From the NCBI GenBank assembly GCA_003283905.1, contig QBXA01000001.1:62001-126000 (forward strand): a stretch of DNA of 64,000 nt, written 5' to 3'. The DNA is from Pelagibacteraceae bacterium AG-319-F18 (GTDB lineage Bacteria > Pseudomonadota > Alphaproteobacteria > Pelagibacterales > Pelagibacteraceae). The first letter of the stretch is position 1. Each line of letters begins with the position of its first letter. Of the stretch, positions 36,578 through 45,271 are shown piece after piece. The translations under genes and the position numbers were made by a program. Under the pieces are notes generated by a model. It had not been told where the DNA came from, made no database searches, and saw nothing but the letters and a program-made list of their open reading frames with translations.

Positions 36578-37510
36578 TTAATTGTCTTTATAAAAGGATT
36601 TACCTAATGAACTTGGTGTACTTAATCTTATTTTTCTACTATCACGAGAAATTACAACCAATACTACTATTGTAACAATATAGGGAAGAGCAGTTAAAAA
36701 TTGTACAGGTATTCTTACACCTATAGCTTGCATATGAAATTGAATTATTGTTAATCCACCAAAAATCATCGCACCGATTAAAATTTTAATAGGATTCCAT
36801 GTAGAAAATACTACAAGTGCTAATGCAATCCAGCCTCTACCACCTGTCATATTTTCAATCCATTGTGGAGTATATATCATTGATAAATACGCACCCGCAA
36901 GTCCACACATTGCTCCTCCGTAAAGTATGCAGCTATAACGAACTAATTTAACATTTATACCTTGGTTAGATGCTGATTCAGGAGAATCTCCTACAGCCCT
37001 TACAATTAATCCTATCTTTGTTTTTTTTAAAAAATAATTAGTAAAAAACGGTAAAGCAAAAGCAAAATAAAATACAATTGAGTGTCCAAACAATATTGGG
37101 CTTAAAAAAGGTATCGTATCTTTTAAACTTTTAAACAAAACAGGGAACTCTTTTCCAGGAATACCAACAAAGTTTTTCCCAATCATTGCAGAAATACCGA
37201 TCCCAAATATTGTAAGTGCTAAACCAGTTGCTACGTGATTTGTAATTAAAGTTTGGGTAAGGAATGCAAAAATAGTAGAAATTAAAACTCCGCCTAACAT
37301 TGCGCCAATAACTGCTATAAATAAGCTTCCTGTAACTGTCATTAAAGCAAAACCAGATATAGCCCCAATTATCATCATTCCTTCAACACCTAAATTCAGA
37401 ACTCCCGATCTTTCAGTAATGAGCTCACCACAAGATGCTAAAATTAAAGGCACAGCAGAAGCCATAATTGAAGCAATTATTAGTCCAACGAAATTTATAT
37501 CAAATATCAT
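36578..37510 (-). CDS. ABC transporter permease (BMP/nucleoside type), subunit 2
   Basis: A 310-residue integral membrane protein with about eight helices. SCGELITERSGVLNLGVEGMMIIGA near residue 25 is the signature of the NupQ/YufQ-like permeases that pair with BMP proteins. It overlaps the other permease by 4 bases. Confidence 0.9.
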   Translation of the reverse strand: MIFDINFVGLIIASIMASAVPLILASCGELITERSGVLNLGVEGMMIIGAISGFALMTVTGSLFIAVIGAMLGGVLISTIFAFLTQTLITNHVATGLALTIFGIGISAMIGKNFVGIPGKEFPVLFKSLKDTIPFLSPILFGHSIVFYFAFALPFFTNYFLKKTKIGLIVRAVGDSPESASNQGINVKLVRYSCILYGGAMCGLAGAYLSMIYTPQWIENMTGGRGWIALALVVFSTWNPIKILIGAMIFGGLTIIQFHMQAIGVRIPVQFLTALPYIVTIVVLVVISRDSRKIRLSTPSSLGKSFYKDN

Positions 37511-38571
37511 TTTTTTAAACCTGTGAATTTAATTTTGAAAAATAGTAAATAGTCTGAAGCTAGAAGAAAAAATAAAATCATTCCCTGAAATACTTGGCCT
37601 GTGTATTTAGGAATTTGCATAAATATTTGAGCTGTTTCGGCACCCAAATAAGTAATTGCCACAATTAATGAAGCAAAAATTATTCCAACAGGATGTAAGC
37701 GACCTAAAAATGCTACTATTATTGCAGTAAAACCATAATCTGGAGATACTTCTCTATGAAGTTGACCGATTGGTCCTGTTATTTCTCCAACTCCAGCCAG
37801 ACCAGCACAAGCGCCACTAATTAAAAAAACTAGAATGATCATTTTCTTACCTTTATAACCAGCGTACTTTGCTGTTTTTAAACTAAATCCAGAAACTTTC
37901 ATTTGGAAGCCCAAGTATGTCTTGTAAAAAATAAACCAACTTACAACAACTGCAGCTAAAGCTAAAAAAATACCTGCATGAATTCTTAATCCTTCAAATA
38001 ATAAAGGAAGCCTTGCAGAGTAACTAAACTGTCTAGTTTCTGGAAAATTAAACCCTTCAGGATTACTCCAAGGTCCTACAACAAGATAGTCTAAAATTAA
38101 TTTTGAAACATACACTAGCATAAGACTAACTAATATTTCATTTGTGTTAAAATAAGTTTTTAAGATTGCAGGTATTGATGCATAAAGCATGCCACCTATT
38201 GCTCCAGCTAGTATTACTATTGGAAGAATGTAAAAACCTTCTTGGTTATAAAAAAGTAAAGCTACACCTCCAGAGACTATAGCTCCAAAAGTTAGTTGAC
38301 CTTCTGCTCCTATGTTCCAATTATTACTTTTAAAACAAAAAGACAAACCTATTGCTATTAAGCAAAGAGGTGTTGCTTTTAAAAGTAATTCACTTAAACC
38401 ATACATATCTGCTATTGGAACTATGAAAAAAAACTTAAGAGCCTCAAAAGGTTTGAAGCCTAAAATATAAAAAATTAGACCTCCCGCAAATAATGTAAGA
38501 AAAATTGCCAAAACAGGCGTAAGAAAAAAAATTGCTCTTGAGGGTTGATTTCTTTTTACAATTTTAATCAA
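37507..38571 (-). CDS. ABC transporter permease (BMP/nucleoside type), subunit 1
   Basis: A 354-residue permease with about ten helices and the NWNIGAEGQLTFGAI motif. The frame stays open to an ATG at 38625 deep inside the ATPase gene, but I place the start at TTG 38571. It overlaps the ATPase stop and is preceded at ideal spacing by a strong GGAGGAGGAG ribosome-binding site, and the mature sequence then begins with the expected short cytoplasmic basic stretch. Partner of the 36578-37510 permease. Confidence 0.85.
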   Translation of the reverse strand: MIKIVKRNQPSRAIFFLTPVLAIFLTLFAGGLIFYILGFKPFEALKFFFIVPIADMYGLSELLLKATPLCLIAIGLSFCFKSNNWNIGAEGQLTFGAIVSGGVALLFYNQEGFYILPIVILAGAIGGMLYASIPAILKTYFNTNEILVSLMLVYVSKLILDYLVVGPWSNPEGFNFPETRQFSYSARLPLLFEGLRIHAGIFLALAAVVVSWFIFYKTYLGFQMKVSGFSLKTAKYAGYKGKKMIILVFLISGACAGLAGVGEITGPIGQLHREVSPDYGFTAIIVAFLGRLHPVGIIFASLIVAITYLGAETAQIFMQIPKYTGQVFQGMILFFLLASDYLLFFKIKFTGLKK

Positions 38572-40060
38572 TTTCTCCTCCTCCCATAAGCACACCAAGT
38601 TTTTCTGAAGTAACTTCATCAGCATTCATAATTTTTGATAATTTTCCTTTATGTATTACTGAAATTTTATCACTTAATTTTAATAACTCATCAGTATCTG
38701 TTGAGATCAATATTATTGATTTGTCTTGTTCATTAATTTTAATCAGTGTTTCATGAATATAATTTATAGCTCCAATATCTAGGCCCCATGTCGGGTTGAA
38801 ACAAATCAATAAGTCAGGGGATGTAATTAATTCTCTACCAATAATAAGTTTTTGTAAATTTCCTCCTGATAAAAACTGGCTTTTTAGTTCAATATTATCT
38901 GTATTAACATTAAAATCAGATATAATTTTTTTTGCATGCTCTTTAATTTTGTTTTCATTTATTAAACCATTTTTAAAAAAATTTGATGACTTAAAATTAT
39001 TTAAAGCAACATTTTCAAAAATTTTCATTTGTGGTACTGCAGCTTGTTCAAGCCTATCTTCTGGAGAAAAGGCCATTAAATACTCTCTTCTCTCTTGAGG
39101 ATTTAGATCTCCAATATAATTTTTATTGAATTCTATAGATTTCTTATCTGAAATAATTTCTCCACTTAAAATTTGAAATAATTCGCTTTGCCCATTTCCC
39201 GATATACCAGCAATTCCCAAACACTCACCTCGATTAACAGAAAAATTAATATTATTTAAATTAGTTTCAAAAGGATCTTCACTTATAAAATTAAGATTAG
39301 TGATCTTAATTAATTGATCTGATGATGTTTCTACTTTTTTTTTCTTAATTGTTTTTAAATTTTGACCTACCATTTTTTTTGCAAGTGTTTCAATATTTTC
39401 ATTTTTTATTTCACTTACAGAAACTAATTTCCCTTTTCTCATTACAGCTACTTCATCACACAGCAGCATTACTTCTTTAAGTTTATGAGTTATATAAATA
39501 ATTAAAATTCCTTCTTCTGAAAATTTTTTTAAAGACAAAAACAATTCACTAGTTTCTTGTTCTGTTAAAACAGATGTTGGCTCATCCATAATAAGTACTT
39601 TAGGATTTCTTATTAAACATCTAATTATTTCTACTTTCTGTTTTTGACCTGCTGAAAGATTTAATACTGGAACATCAAGATTAATTAAAAAATTATATTT
39701 TTTCATAATTAATTCAATTTTTTCTCTTAGATTTTCTTTTTTTTCATCAGAGTCTATAATTAGATTTTCAAATACAGATAGTGTTTCAAAAAGATTGAAG
39801 TGCTGAAAAACCATTCCGATATCATTTTTCTTTGCATCAAGAGGAGAATTTAATTTTAAAATATTTTTATTTAAAAATATGTCACCTTGGTCCGGTATAA
39901 TTACACCAGATAAAATTTTTACTAATGTTGATTTACCAGCTCCATTTTCTCCCAGCAATGCATAGATTTTTCCACTTTCAAACTCTAAAGAAACATTGTC
40001 GTTTGCAATACATCCTGGATAAATTTTAGTTACATTTGAAACTTTTAGATTAGTGTTCAT
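38564..40060 (-). CDS. ABC transporter ATP-binding protein, duplicated-domain (BMP/RbsA type)
   Basis: A 498-residue protein with two ATPase domains. The first has Walker A GENGAGKST, signature LSAGQKQKVE and Walker B VLIMDEPTSVL. The second has a degenerate P-loop (GISGNGQSEL) and signature LSGGNLQK, as in sugar/nucleoside importers of the RbsA class. The strong SD of the next gene is encoded by its own C-terminal Gly-Gly-Gly-Glu codons. Part of the purine uptake operon. Confidence 0.92.
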   Translation of the reverse strand: MNTNLKVSNVTKIYPGCIANDNVSLEFESGKIYALLGENGAGKSTLVKILSGVIIPDQGDIFLNKNILKLNSPLDAKKNDIGMVFQHFNLFETLSVFENLIIDSDEKKENLREKIELIMKKYNFLINLDVPVLNLSAGQKQKVEIIRCLIRNPKVLIMDEPTSVLTEQETSELFLSLKKFSEEGILIIYITHKLKEVMLLCDEVAVMRKGKLVSVSEIKNENIETLAKKMVGQNLKTIKKKKVETSSDQLIKITNLNFISEDPFETNLNNINFSVNRGECLGIAGISGNGQSELFQILSGEIISDKKSIEFNKNYIGDLNPQERREYLMAFSPEDRLEQAAVPQMKIFENVALNNFKSSNFFKNGLINENKIKEHAKKIISDFNVNTDNIELKSQFLSGGNLQKLIIGRELITSPDLLICFNPTWGLDIGAINYIHETLIKINEQDKSIILISTDTDELLKLSDKISVIHKGKLSKIMNADEVTSEKLGVLMGGGEID

Positions 40061-40063
40061 AGA

Positions 40064-40654
40064 TTATTTTAAAGGTATAAAATTTTTATTTTTAGACATT
40101 TGATATTTATTTGATAAAGCAATGTAATTTTTTTTAATTTCTTTTAATTGGTTTATAAATTTTTCTTTTTTTGAGGATGATAAATTTTCAATTAACATAT
40201 TAACATTATGACTTTTCCAATAAGAGTTTTCTTTATTATACTCTCCATTATTTATTTTAAAAACTTCTTTAAGTATTTTTAAATCATGGGGAATATCAAA
40301 CTCATCTTTTGTCGTTTCATATGGAAAAAGATAATAAAAATTATCAAATCCTGAAAAGGTTATTGCACTAAGACATAAACTGCACGGCTCATGTGAAGAT
40401 AAGAAAATACAGTCTTTTTCACTTGGTCGTGTGTCCTTATTTATTTCGTAAAATTTTTTAAGTGTATGAGTTTCCCCATGCCACAACGGATTCTCTATTT
40501 CATTATTTGATCCTGCAACCACTAAAGAGAAATCGTCTTTTTTAAGTATTGCTGCACCAAATATTTTATTTCCAATATTAACCCCTTTTTCTGTAAGAGG
40601 TAAAATTTCTTTATTAAATATATCTAGAAATTTTTCTAAGGTTTTTTCTGTCAT
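40064..40654 (-). CDS. Nucleobase/nucleoside deaminase-like protein
   Basis: A 196-residue cytidine-deaminase-fold protein with HGETHTLKKF and SSHEPCSLCLSAITFSGF zinc motifs. It is the first gene of the purine ABC operon, 3 bases before the ATPase gene, and a second deaminase besides the guanine deaminase at 33459. The C-terminal 70 residues have no counterpart in that gene. Substrate unknown; a nucleobase imported by the transporter is likely. The ATG at 40654 is chosen over a TTG at 40684. Confidence 0.7.
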   Translation of the reverse strand: MTEKTLEKFLDIFNKEILPLTEKGVNIGNKIFGAAILKKDDFSLVVAGSNNEIENPLWHGETHTLKKFYEINKDTRPSEKDCIFLSSHEPCSLCLSAITFSGFDNFYYLFPYETTKDEFDIPHDLKILKEVFKINNGEYNKENSYWKSHNVNMLIENLSSSKKEKFINQLKEIKKNYIALSNKYQMSKNKNFIPLK

Positions 40655-40780
40655 ATTGTTTGAATTAACAAATAAAGAACACAATTGTTAATATAATTAA
40701 ACTTAAAATTAATGAGAATAAATAATTTATACAACTTAAAAGTTAATACTTACTAAATGATAAAAATGTTAATTTAAACA

Positions 40781-41086
40781 ATGTTGAAATTAAAGACTAT
40801 AATAAGCTTTTTTGTAATCTTACTCTTTTTTTCAGGATGTCAAACAGTTAAAGAAAAAACTGATGCTATTGTTGAAAAAGAAAATGAAAAATTAAGTAAA
40901 TTTCTTGGAAAATCAGCGAGTGAACTACAGATGAAGCTAGGAAAACCAGATGAAGATTTCAAAAATGCTAAAGGAAATTTTGAACTAATTTATAATAGTA
41001 AAAAATATCTGGTACCTTGTGAAAGAAGGTTTGAAATTAATTCAGATAAGATTGTTATAGGTTTTGTGTCAAATGGTTGCTTTTAA
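40781..41086 (+). CDS. Small lipoprotein of unknown function
   Basis: A 101-residue protein with a signal peptide ending in a lipobox (FFSGC, cysteine near residue 20), a charged helical stretch rich in Glu and Lys, and a compact C-terminal part with two cysteines (VPCERRF and NGCF). The KLGKPDEDF stretch recalls SmpA/OmlA-type repeat lipoproteins, but the match is weak. Monocistronic, ahead of the NCS2 permease. Confidence 0.65.
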   Translation: MLKLKTIISFFVILLFFSGCQTVKEKTDAIVEKENEKLSKFLGKSASELQMKLGKPDEDFKNAKGNFELIYNSKKYLVPCERRFEINSDKIVIGFVSNGCF

Positions 41087-41232
41087 AATCAATTTACGAA
41101 AATAATAAATTAATATTTTTCTTTTAATAGTTGAATTTAATCTGCTCATTATAGGTTTTTTCAACCTTCTAAAATAGACATATTCCAAACTAAACTGTTT
41201 TTTTTATATAAATTGACAACTAATAATGTAAC

Positions 41233-41257
41233 GTCCTCCTAATTAACGACGGAGGAT
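41233..41257 (+). promoter_or_regulatory. Hairpin sequestering the ribosome-binding site of the NCS2 permease
   Basis: TCCTCC (41234-41239) is the exact complement of the GGAGGA ribosome-binding site (41251-41256), with a G-U pair extending the stem (41233/41257) and an 11-base loop. The ATG follows at 41260. Pairing would hide the start, so translation may be switched by a ligand, protein or temperature. No known riboswitch core was recognised. Confidence 0.45.
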
Positions 41258-41259
41258 AA

Positions 41260-42582
41260 ATGGTTTCAAGTAAAACACAAAAGGGCTCTACAAGCAGTCC
41301 AGACAAGAAACTTCCATTAAATAAATCCATACCTTTAGGAATTCAGCACGTGCTAGCAATGTTTGCTGGCAATATAACTGTTCCTATTATTGTGGCTGGA
41401 GTTTTTGGTCAAACGCCTGAAGAAAAAATATTTTTGATTCAAATGGCTTTGTTTGTAGCGGGAGTAGCAACAATTATTCAAACTGTTGGATATAAAGAAA
41501 TTGGTGCAAGACTACCTATAATTCAAGGTACAAGTTTTGCATTTATACCAATAATGCTACCATTTAAAGCCGCAGGTTTAGGCGCAGTATTTACAGCAGC
41601 ATTTATTGGAGGAATTTTCCAAATTTTTATTGGGAAAATTTTAAAACCTATAAGGCATCTTTTTCCACCATTAGTCACAGGAATAGTCGTGTTAATGATA
41701 GGATTTAGTTTGCTCAAAGTTGGGTTCATGTATGCTGGTGGAGGTGGATGGTTAATGAACAACAAACCTGAAATTTTTGCAAATGCAAATCACTTAACTG
41801 TTGCCTTTACTGTTTTTATAGTTGCTATTGGTTTTAATATTAAAGGTAAAGGGATGGCTTCTTCAGCTTCAATTTTAATTGGAATAGTAGCTGGTTTCAT
41901 CGTTGCTGCAGCACTAGGAATGGTTAACTACGGCAAAATTGAATCTGCATCATGGTTTGCACTTCCAATGCCTCTTCAATATGGAATTGATTTTGTTCCA
42001 GGAGCAATAATTCTAATGTTGTTTATGTCAATTGTTACAACAATTGAGACAATAGGAGACATAAGTGCTACGACAATGGGTGGTGCTAAACGAGAAGCAA
42101 CTGACAAGGAATTATCAGGTGGAATAATGGGAGATGGAGTTGGAACAGCATTTGGTGCATTATTTAATGCAATGCCAAATACTTCCTATTCACAAAACGC
42201 AGGACTAGTTGCATTTACAGGAGTAATAAGTCGACATGTTGGAACTATAGCTGGAATAATTTTAGTTTTAATGGGTCTATTTCCAAAATTAGGTGGAATA
42301 ATTGCTGCAATGCCAGAGTCAGTTATTGGTGGAGCAGCGATCATTATGTTTGGTATGATAGCGGCTGCTGGGATTAAATTGATTTCAAAAGCAGAAATGG
42401 ATCAAAGAAATTTATTAATCTTAGCTCTTTCATTATCTTTTGGAATTGGAATGTCATTATTGCCTGACTTTGTAAAAAATATTCCAGATTTTGGAATAAG
42501 TTTGAAACTATTGTTAACTACTGGACTTATACCTGCTGGATTATTGGCATTTGTTTTAAATGCTATAATGGCAAAAAAATAA
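41260..42582 (+). CDS. NCS2-family nucleobase permease, probably xanthine/urate
   Basis: A 440-residue transporter with the NAT/NCS2 fold. The QHVLAMF start motif and the signature QNAGLVAFTG are present; a leading Gln and closing Gly in this signature fit the xanthine/uric acid group (XanQ/PbuX) rather than uracil permeases, which have Glu and Arg. It would give a second, proton-driven purine uptake route beside the ABC system. A hairpin covers its ribosome-binding site. Confidence 0.88.
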   Translation: MVSSKTQKGSTSSPDKKLPLNKSIPLGIQHVLAMFAGNITVPIIVAGVFGQTPEEKIFLIQMALFVAGVATIIQTVGYKEIGARLPIIQGTSFAFIPIMLPFKAAGLGAVFTAAFIGGIFQIFIGKILKPIRHLFPPLVTGIVVLMIGFSLLKVGFMYAGGGGWLMNNKPEIFANANHLTVAFTVFIVAIGFNIKGKGMASSASILIGIVAGFIVAAALGMVNYGKIESASWFALPMPLQYGIDFVPGAIILMLFMSIVTTIETIGDISATTMGGAKREATDKELSGGIMGDGVGTAFGALFNAMPNTSYSQNAGLVAFTGVISRHVGTIAGIILVLMGLFPKLGGIIAAMPESVIGGAAIIMFGMIAAAGIKLISKAEMDQRNLLILALSLSFGIGMSLLPDFVKNIPDFGISLKLLLTTGLIPAGLLAFVLNAIMAKK

Positions 42583-42594
42583 TTAATAATTTAA

Positions 42595-42618
42595 CTTGTG
42601 GGGAGAAATCCCCACAAG
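42595..42618. terminator. Terminator-like hairpin between convergent genes
   Basis: CTTGTGGGG (42595-42603) pairs perfectly with CCCCACAAG (42610-42618) around a 6-base loop. It lies between the NCS2 permease (plus) and hsp20 (minus). U runs after the stem are weak on both sides, so it may act as a Rho-independent terminator or only as a 3'-end stabiliser. Confidence 0.6.
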
Positions 42619-42629
42619 CAAGGTTAAAC

Positions 42630-43076
42630 TTATTTAATTTCGATAAGTTTTTTCTTTTTATGTTCTGGAATTATTCTTTCACAAGATATTGTTAAAAGAC
42701 CATCTTTAAGTTCAGCACCATTGACTTTTACATCATCAGCAATAGTAAATGATCTTGCAAATTGTCTTTGAGAGATACCTTTGTGAATAATTTCTCCATC
42801 AACATTATTTTCCTCAGATTTATTAATCTGTTTAGTTCTTACTGTTAATAAATTATCTTCAAACTCAACCTCTACATCATTTTTGTTAAAACCAGCTAAT
42901 GCTACTTCAATAGCATAATTGTCCTTACTAGTTTTTCTGATGTTGTAAGGTGGGTAATTTGACTGCATTGTCAAATTTCCATTTCCAAGCATATTTTCAA
43001 ATTGATCAAACATGTCGTCGAAACCAACTGAAAAAGGCCTTAGAGAGTTAAATATAGATAGATCCTTACTTGTCAT
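42630..43076 (-). CDS. Small heat-shock protein, Hsp20/IbpA type
   Basis: A 148-residue holding chaperone with an alpha-crystallin domain. PPYNIRKTSKDNYAIEVALAGF starts the domain, DNLLTVRT and GISQRQFARSFTIADDV lie in it, and a short tail (EIK) follows the GLLTI strand. The N-terminus DLSIFNSLRPFSVGFDDMF is IbpA-like. A sigma-32 type promoter and a ROSE-like hairpin precede it, fitting heat control at both levels. Confidence 0.93.
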   Translation of the reverse strand: MTSKDLSIFNSLRPFSVGFDDMFDQFENMLGNGNLTMQSNYPPYNIRKTSKDNYAIEVALAGFNKNDVEVEFEDNLLTVRTKQINKSEENNVDGEIIHKGISQRQFARSFTIADDVKVNGAELKDGLLTISCERIIPEHKKKKLIEIK

Positions 43077-43081
43077 AATAT

Positions 43082-43102
43082 CCTCCTTATTTGTTAAGCA
43101 AG
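43082..43102 (-). promoter_or_regulatory. ROSE-like RNA thermometer hairpin over the hsp20 ribosome-binding site
   Basis: In the hsp20 leader, CUUGCUU (43102-43096) can pair with the ribosome-binding site AAGGAGG (43088-43082) across a 7-base loop, with a G-G opposition inside the stem. ROSE elements of alphaproteobacterial small heat-shock genes use the same UYGCU anti-SD with a G-G pair that melts on warming. A second possible stem (GCC/GGC, 43110-43125 region) lies upstream. Not tested by folding. Confidence 0.45.
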
Positions 43103-43139
43103 TTTATTTTATGCAAGCCCCATTAGGCGACTTACAAGA

Positions 43140-43170
43140 GTTATTTAGGAACTAGTTTAAATATTTCAAG
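43140..43170 (-). promoter_or_regulatory. Possible RpoH (sigma-32) promoter of hsp20
   Basis: On the minus strand CTTGAAA (43170-43164) is followed, 17 bases after its CTTG core, by CCTAAAT (43149-43143). This is close to the alphaproteobacterial RpoH pattern CTTG-N17-CYTATNT with one mismatch in the -10 core. It would give a leader of about 57 bases, long enough to hold the ROSE-like hairpin. Confidence 0.4.
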
Positions 43171-43180
43171 ATAGAAAATA

Positions 43181-45256
43181 TTAAATTTTATTAGATATTT
43201 TTAAAGCAAAGGCATAATCAATTGCAATTTCTTCAATAGCACCATCTCTACCAGATTTTCCACCATGACCTGCATTCATTTCTGTTTTTAAAAGTAGTAA
43301 ATTATTATCAGTTTTGTAGTCACGTAATTTAGCAGTAAATTTTGTAGGCTCATCAAACAAAACTCTATTATCACTTAAACTAGTAGTGATTAACATATGA
43401 GGATAATCCATTTTCTTAATATTATTATATGGAGCGTAAGAGAATATATAATCAAAATGTTCTTTGTTATCTTTAGCGTTACCAAATTCATCAAATTCTC
43501 CAACAGTCAAAGGAAGTGAATGATCTAGATTGGTAGTTAATGAGTCCACGAATGGGACAGCCATAATAATTCCTAAAAATAATTCTGGGGCTTGATTGAC
43601 GACTGCACCCATTAATAAACCTCCTGCAGATCCACCCATTCCAATTATTTTTCCTTTTGAAGAGTATTTGTGATCAATTAAGTATTTGGTAGCAAAGATG
43701 TAGTCTTCAAATGTATTTTTTTTATTTGTTAGCTTTCCTTCTTTCCACCACTTCATTCCTTTTTCCATGCCGCCTCTTATATGTGCGGTTGCCCATATTA
43801 TATCTCTGTCAATTAAACTTAGTCTTGTTGAAGAAAAGTTTGGACTCATAGAACTGCCATATGAGCCATATCCATAAAGTAATAAATTTGCTGTTCCGTC
43901 AATTTTTGTGTTTTTGTGTCTGGTAATTGTCAAAGGAACTAGTCTTCCATCATGAGACTCATATTCTATTCTTTCTACAATGTAATCATTTGAATTATGA
44001 CCTGAGGGAATCTTCTGTTCTTTAACAAGTTTTTTTGATTTTGTTGATAAATTGTAAAGATACACTCTTGATGGTGTTTTGGGTGATGAATATCCAAGAT
44101 AAACATTATCAGTATTTCTATCTTTCTGAGTTAAAGAAATTCCAGGAACACAAATTTTTTCATCGGATATAATTAATTCCTTTTCTTTTCCAGTAGAAAT
44201 ATTTTTGATAAAAATTTTGTCCAATGCATTAGAGGTTTCTGATCTTATGATCCAATCTTTTAAAAAGGTACAACCACCAATTAAAACTTCATTTTTGGAC
44301 TCGATAAAAGTTTTCCAATTTTGAACTTCTAGACTATCTGAAATATCAATTTTAAAATCTTCTGCATTTTTATTTGTATGATTGTAAAATTTACCATCCC
44401 AAGAGCTAATAGAGTACAAAACTCCTTTTTTTCTTTTGATTATTAATTTAGGTGTTGGATTTTCTTCATCAACTTTAAAATAATATTGTTCAGAAGTGTT
44501 ATGATCTGAAGTATTAATAAAATAATATTTTTCATCTGAACTTAGACCTATGCTTACTGTGAATGCTTCACTTTTTTCTTCAAAGATTAATTTATCCTCA
44601 TCTTTAAAGTTTCCAATCTCATGTCTATAAATTTTTCTAGCTCTATGATTTTCATCAAGTTTTGAATAAAAAATATATTTGTCGTCTAGGCTAAAAGTAA
44701 TACCCCCTGATGTTTCAGATATTTCTTTTGAAATAATTTTATTTGATCTAATGTCTCTTATAAAAATTGTGTAATATTCAGATCCTTTGGTATCTAATGA
44801 ATAACCAAGATATTTATCGTTGTTACTTACCTCTAAATCACCAACACCAAAATATTCGGTATTTAACTTTTTTTTTTCCTCATCACCATTCCAAATTTCT
44901 TCAACATTATCTGTATCAATTTTTTTTCTAAGTTTAATTGAGTAATTTCCAGTAGCTGTGGTTTTGGTCCAATATTCGTAGGTATGATCTTTATATGGAA
45001 GAGATTCATCATCTAATTTTATTCTTCCTTTAATCTCATCAAATAATTTTTTTTGAACATTTTTAGTATCTTTTAAATGGTGCTCCGCATAAGAATTTTC
45101 TTCATTTAAATAATTTTTGACCTCTGGATCTAGTTTGGATTTATCTTTTAAAACCTCTAAGATATTTTGTTGATGTATCCAGCTATAATTATCTTCCCAT
45201 GCAACATCATGACAAGATTTTAACTCTATCTTTTTTTTTAGATATGGTATTTTCAT
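43181..45256 (-). CDS. ptrB: Oligopeptidase B (prolyl oligopeptidase family)
   Basis: A 691-residue serine peptidase: an N-terminal beta-propeller gate (about residues 70-400) and a C-terminal alpha/beta-hydrolase domain. The catalytic serine is in GMGGSAGGLLMGA and the histidine in NAGHGGKSG; YGYGSYG and HIRGGMEKGMKWW are family stretches. It cleaves short peptides after basic residues. No signal peptide, so cytoplasmic. Confidence 0.9.
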   Translation of the reverse strand: MKIPYLKKKIELKSCHDVAWEDNYSWIHQQNILEVLKDKSKLDPEVKNYLNEENSYAEHHLKDTKNVQKKLFDEIKGRIKLDDESLPYKDHTYEYWTKTTATGNYSIKLRKKIDTDNVEEIWNGDEEKKKLNTEYFGVGDLEVSNNDKYLGYSLDTKGSEYYTIFIRDIRSNKIISKEISETSGGITFSLDDKYIFYSKLDENHRARKIYRHEIGNFKDEDKLIFEEKSEAFTVSIGLSSDEKYYFINTSDHNTSEQYYFKVDEENPTPKLIIKRKKGVLYSISSWDGKFYNHTNKNAEDFKIDISDSLEVQNWKTFIESKNEVLIGGCTFLKDWIIRSETSNALDKIFIKNISTGKEKELIISDEKICVPGISLTQKDRNTDNVYLGYSSPKTPSRVYLYNLSTKSKKLVKEQKIPSGHNSNDYIVERIEYESHDGRLVPLTITRHKNTKIDGTANLLLYGYGSYGSSMSPNFSSTRLSLIDRDIIWATAHIRGGMEKGMKWWKEGKLTNKKNTFEDYIFATKYLIDHKYSSKGKIIGMGGSAGGLLMGAVVNQAPELFLGIIMAVPFVDSLTTNLDHSLPLTVGEFDEFGNAKDNKEHFDYIFSYAPYNNIKKMDYPHMLITTSLSDNRVLFDEPTKFTAKLRDYKTDNNLLLLKTEMNAGHGGKSGRDGAIEEIAIDYAFALKISNKI

Positions 45257-45271
45257 TATTAGAGGAAATAT

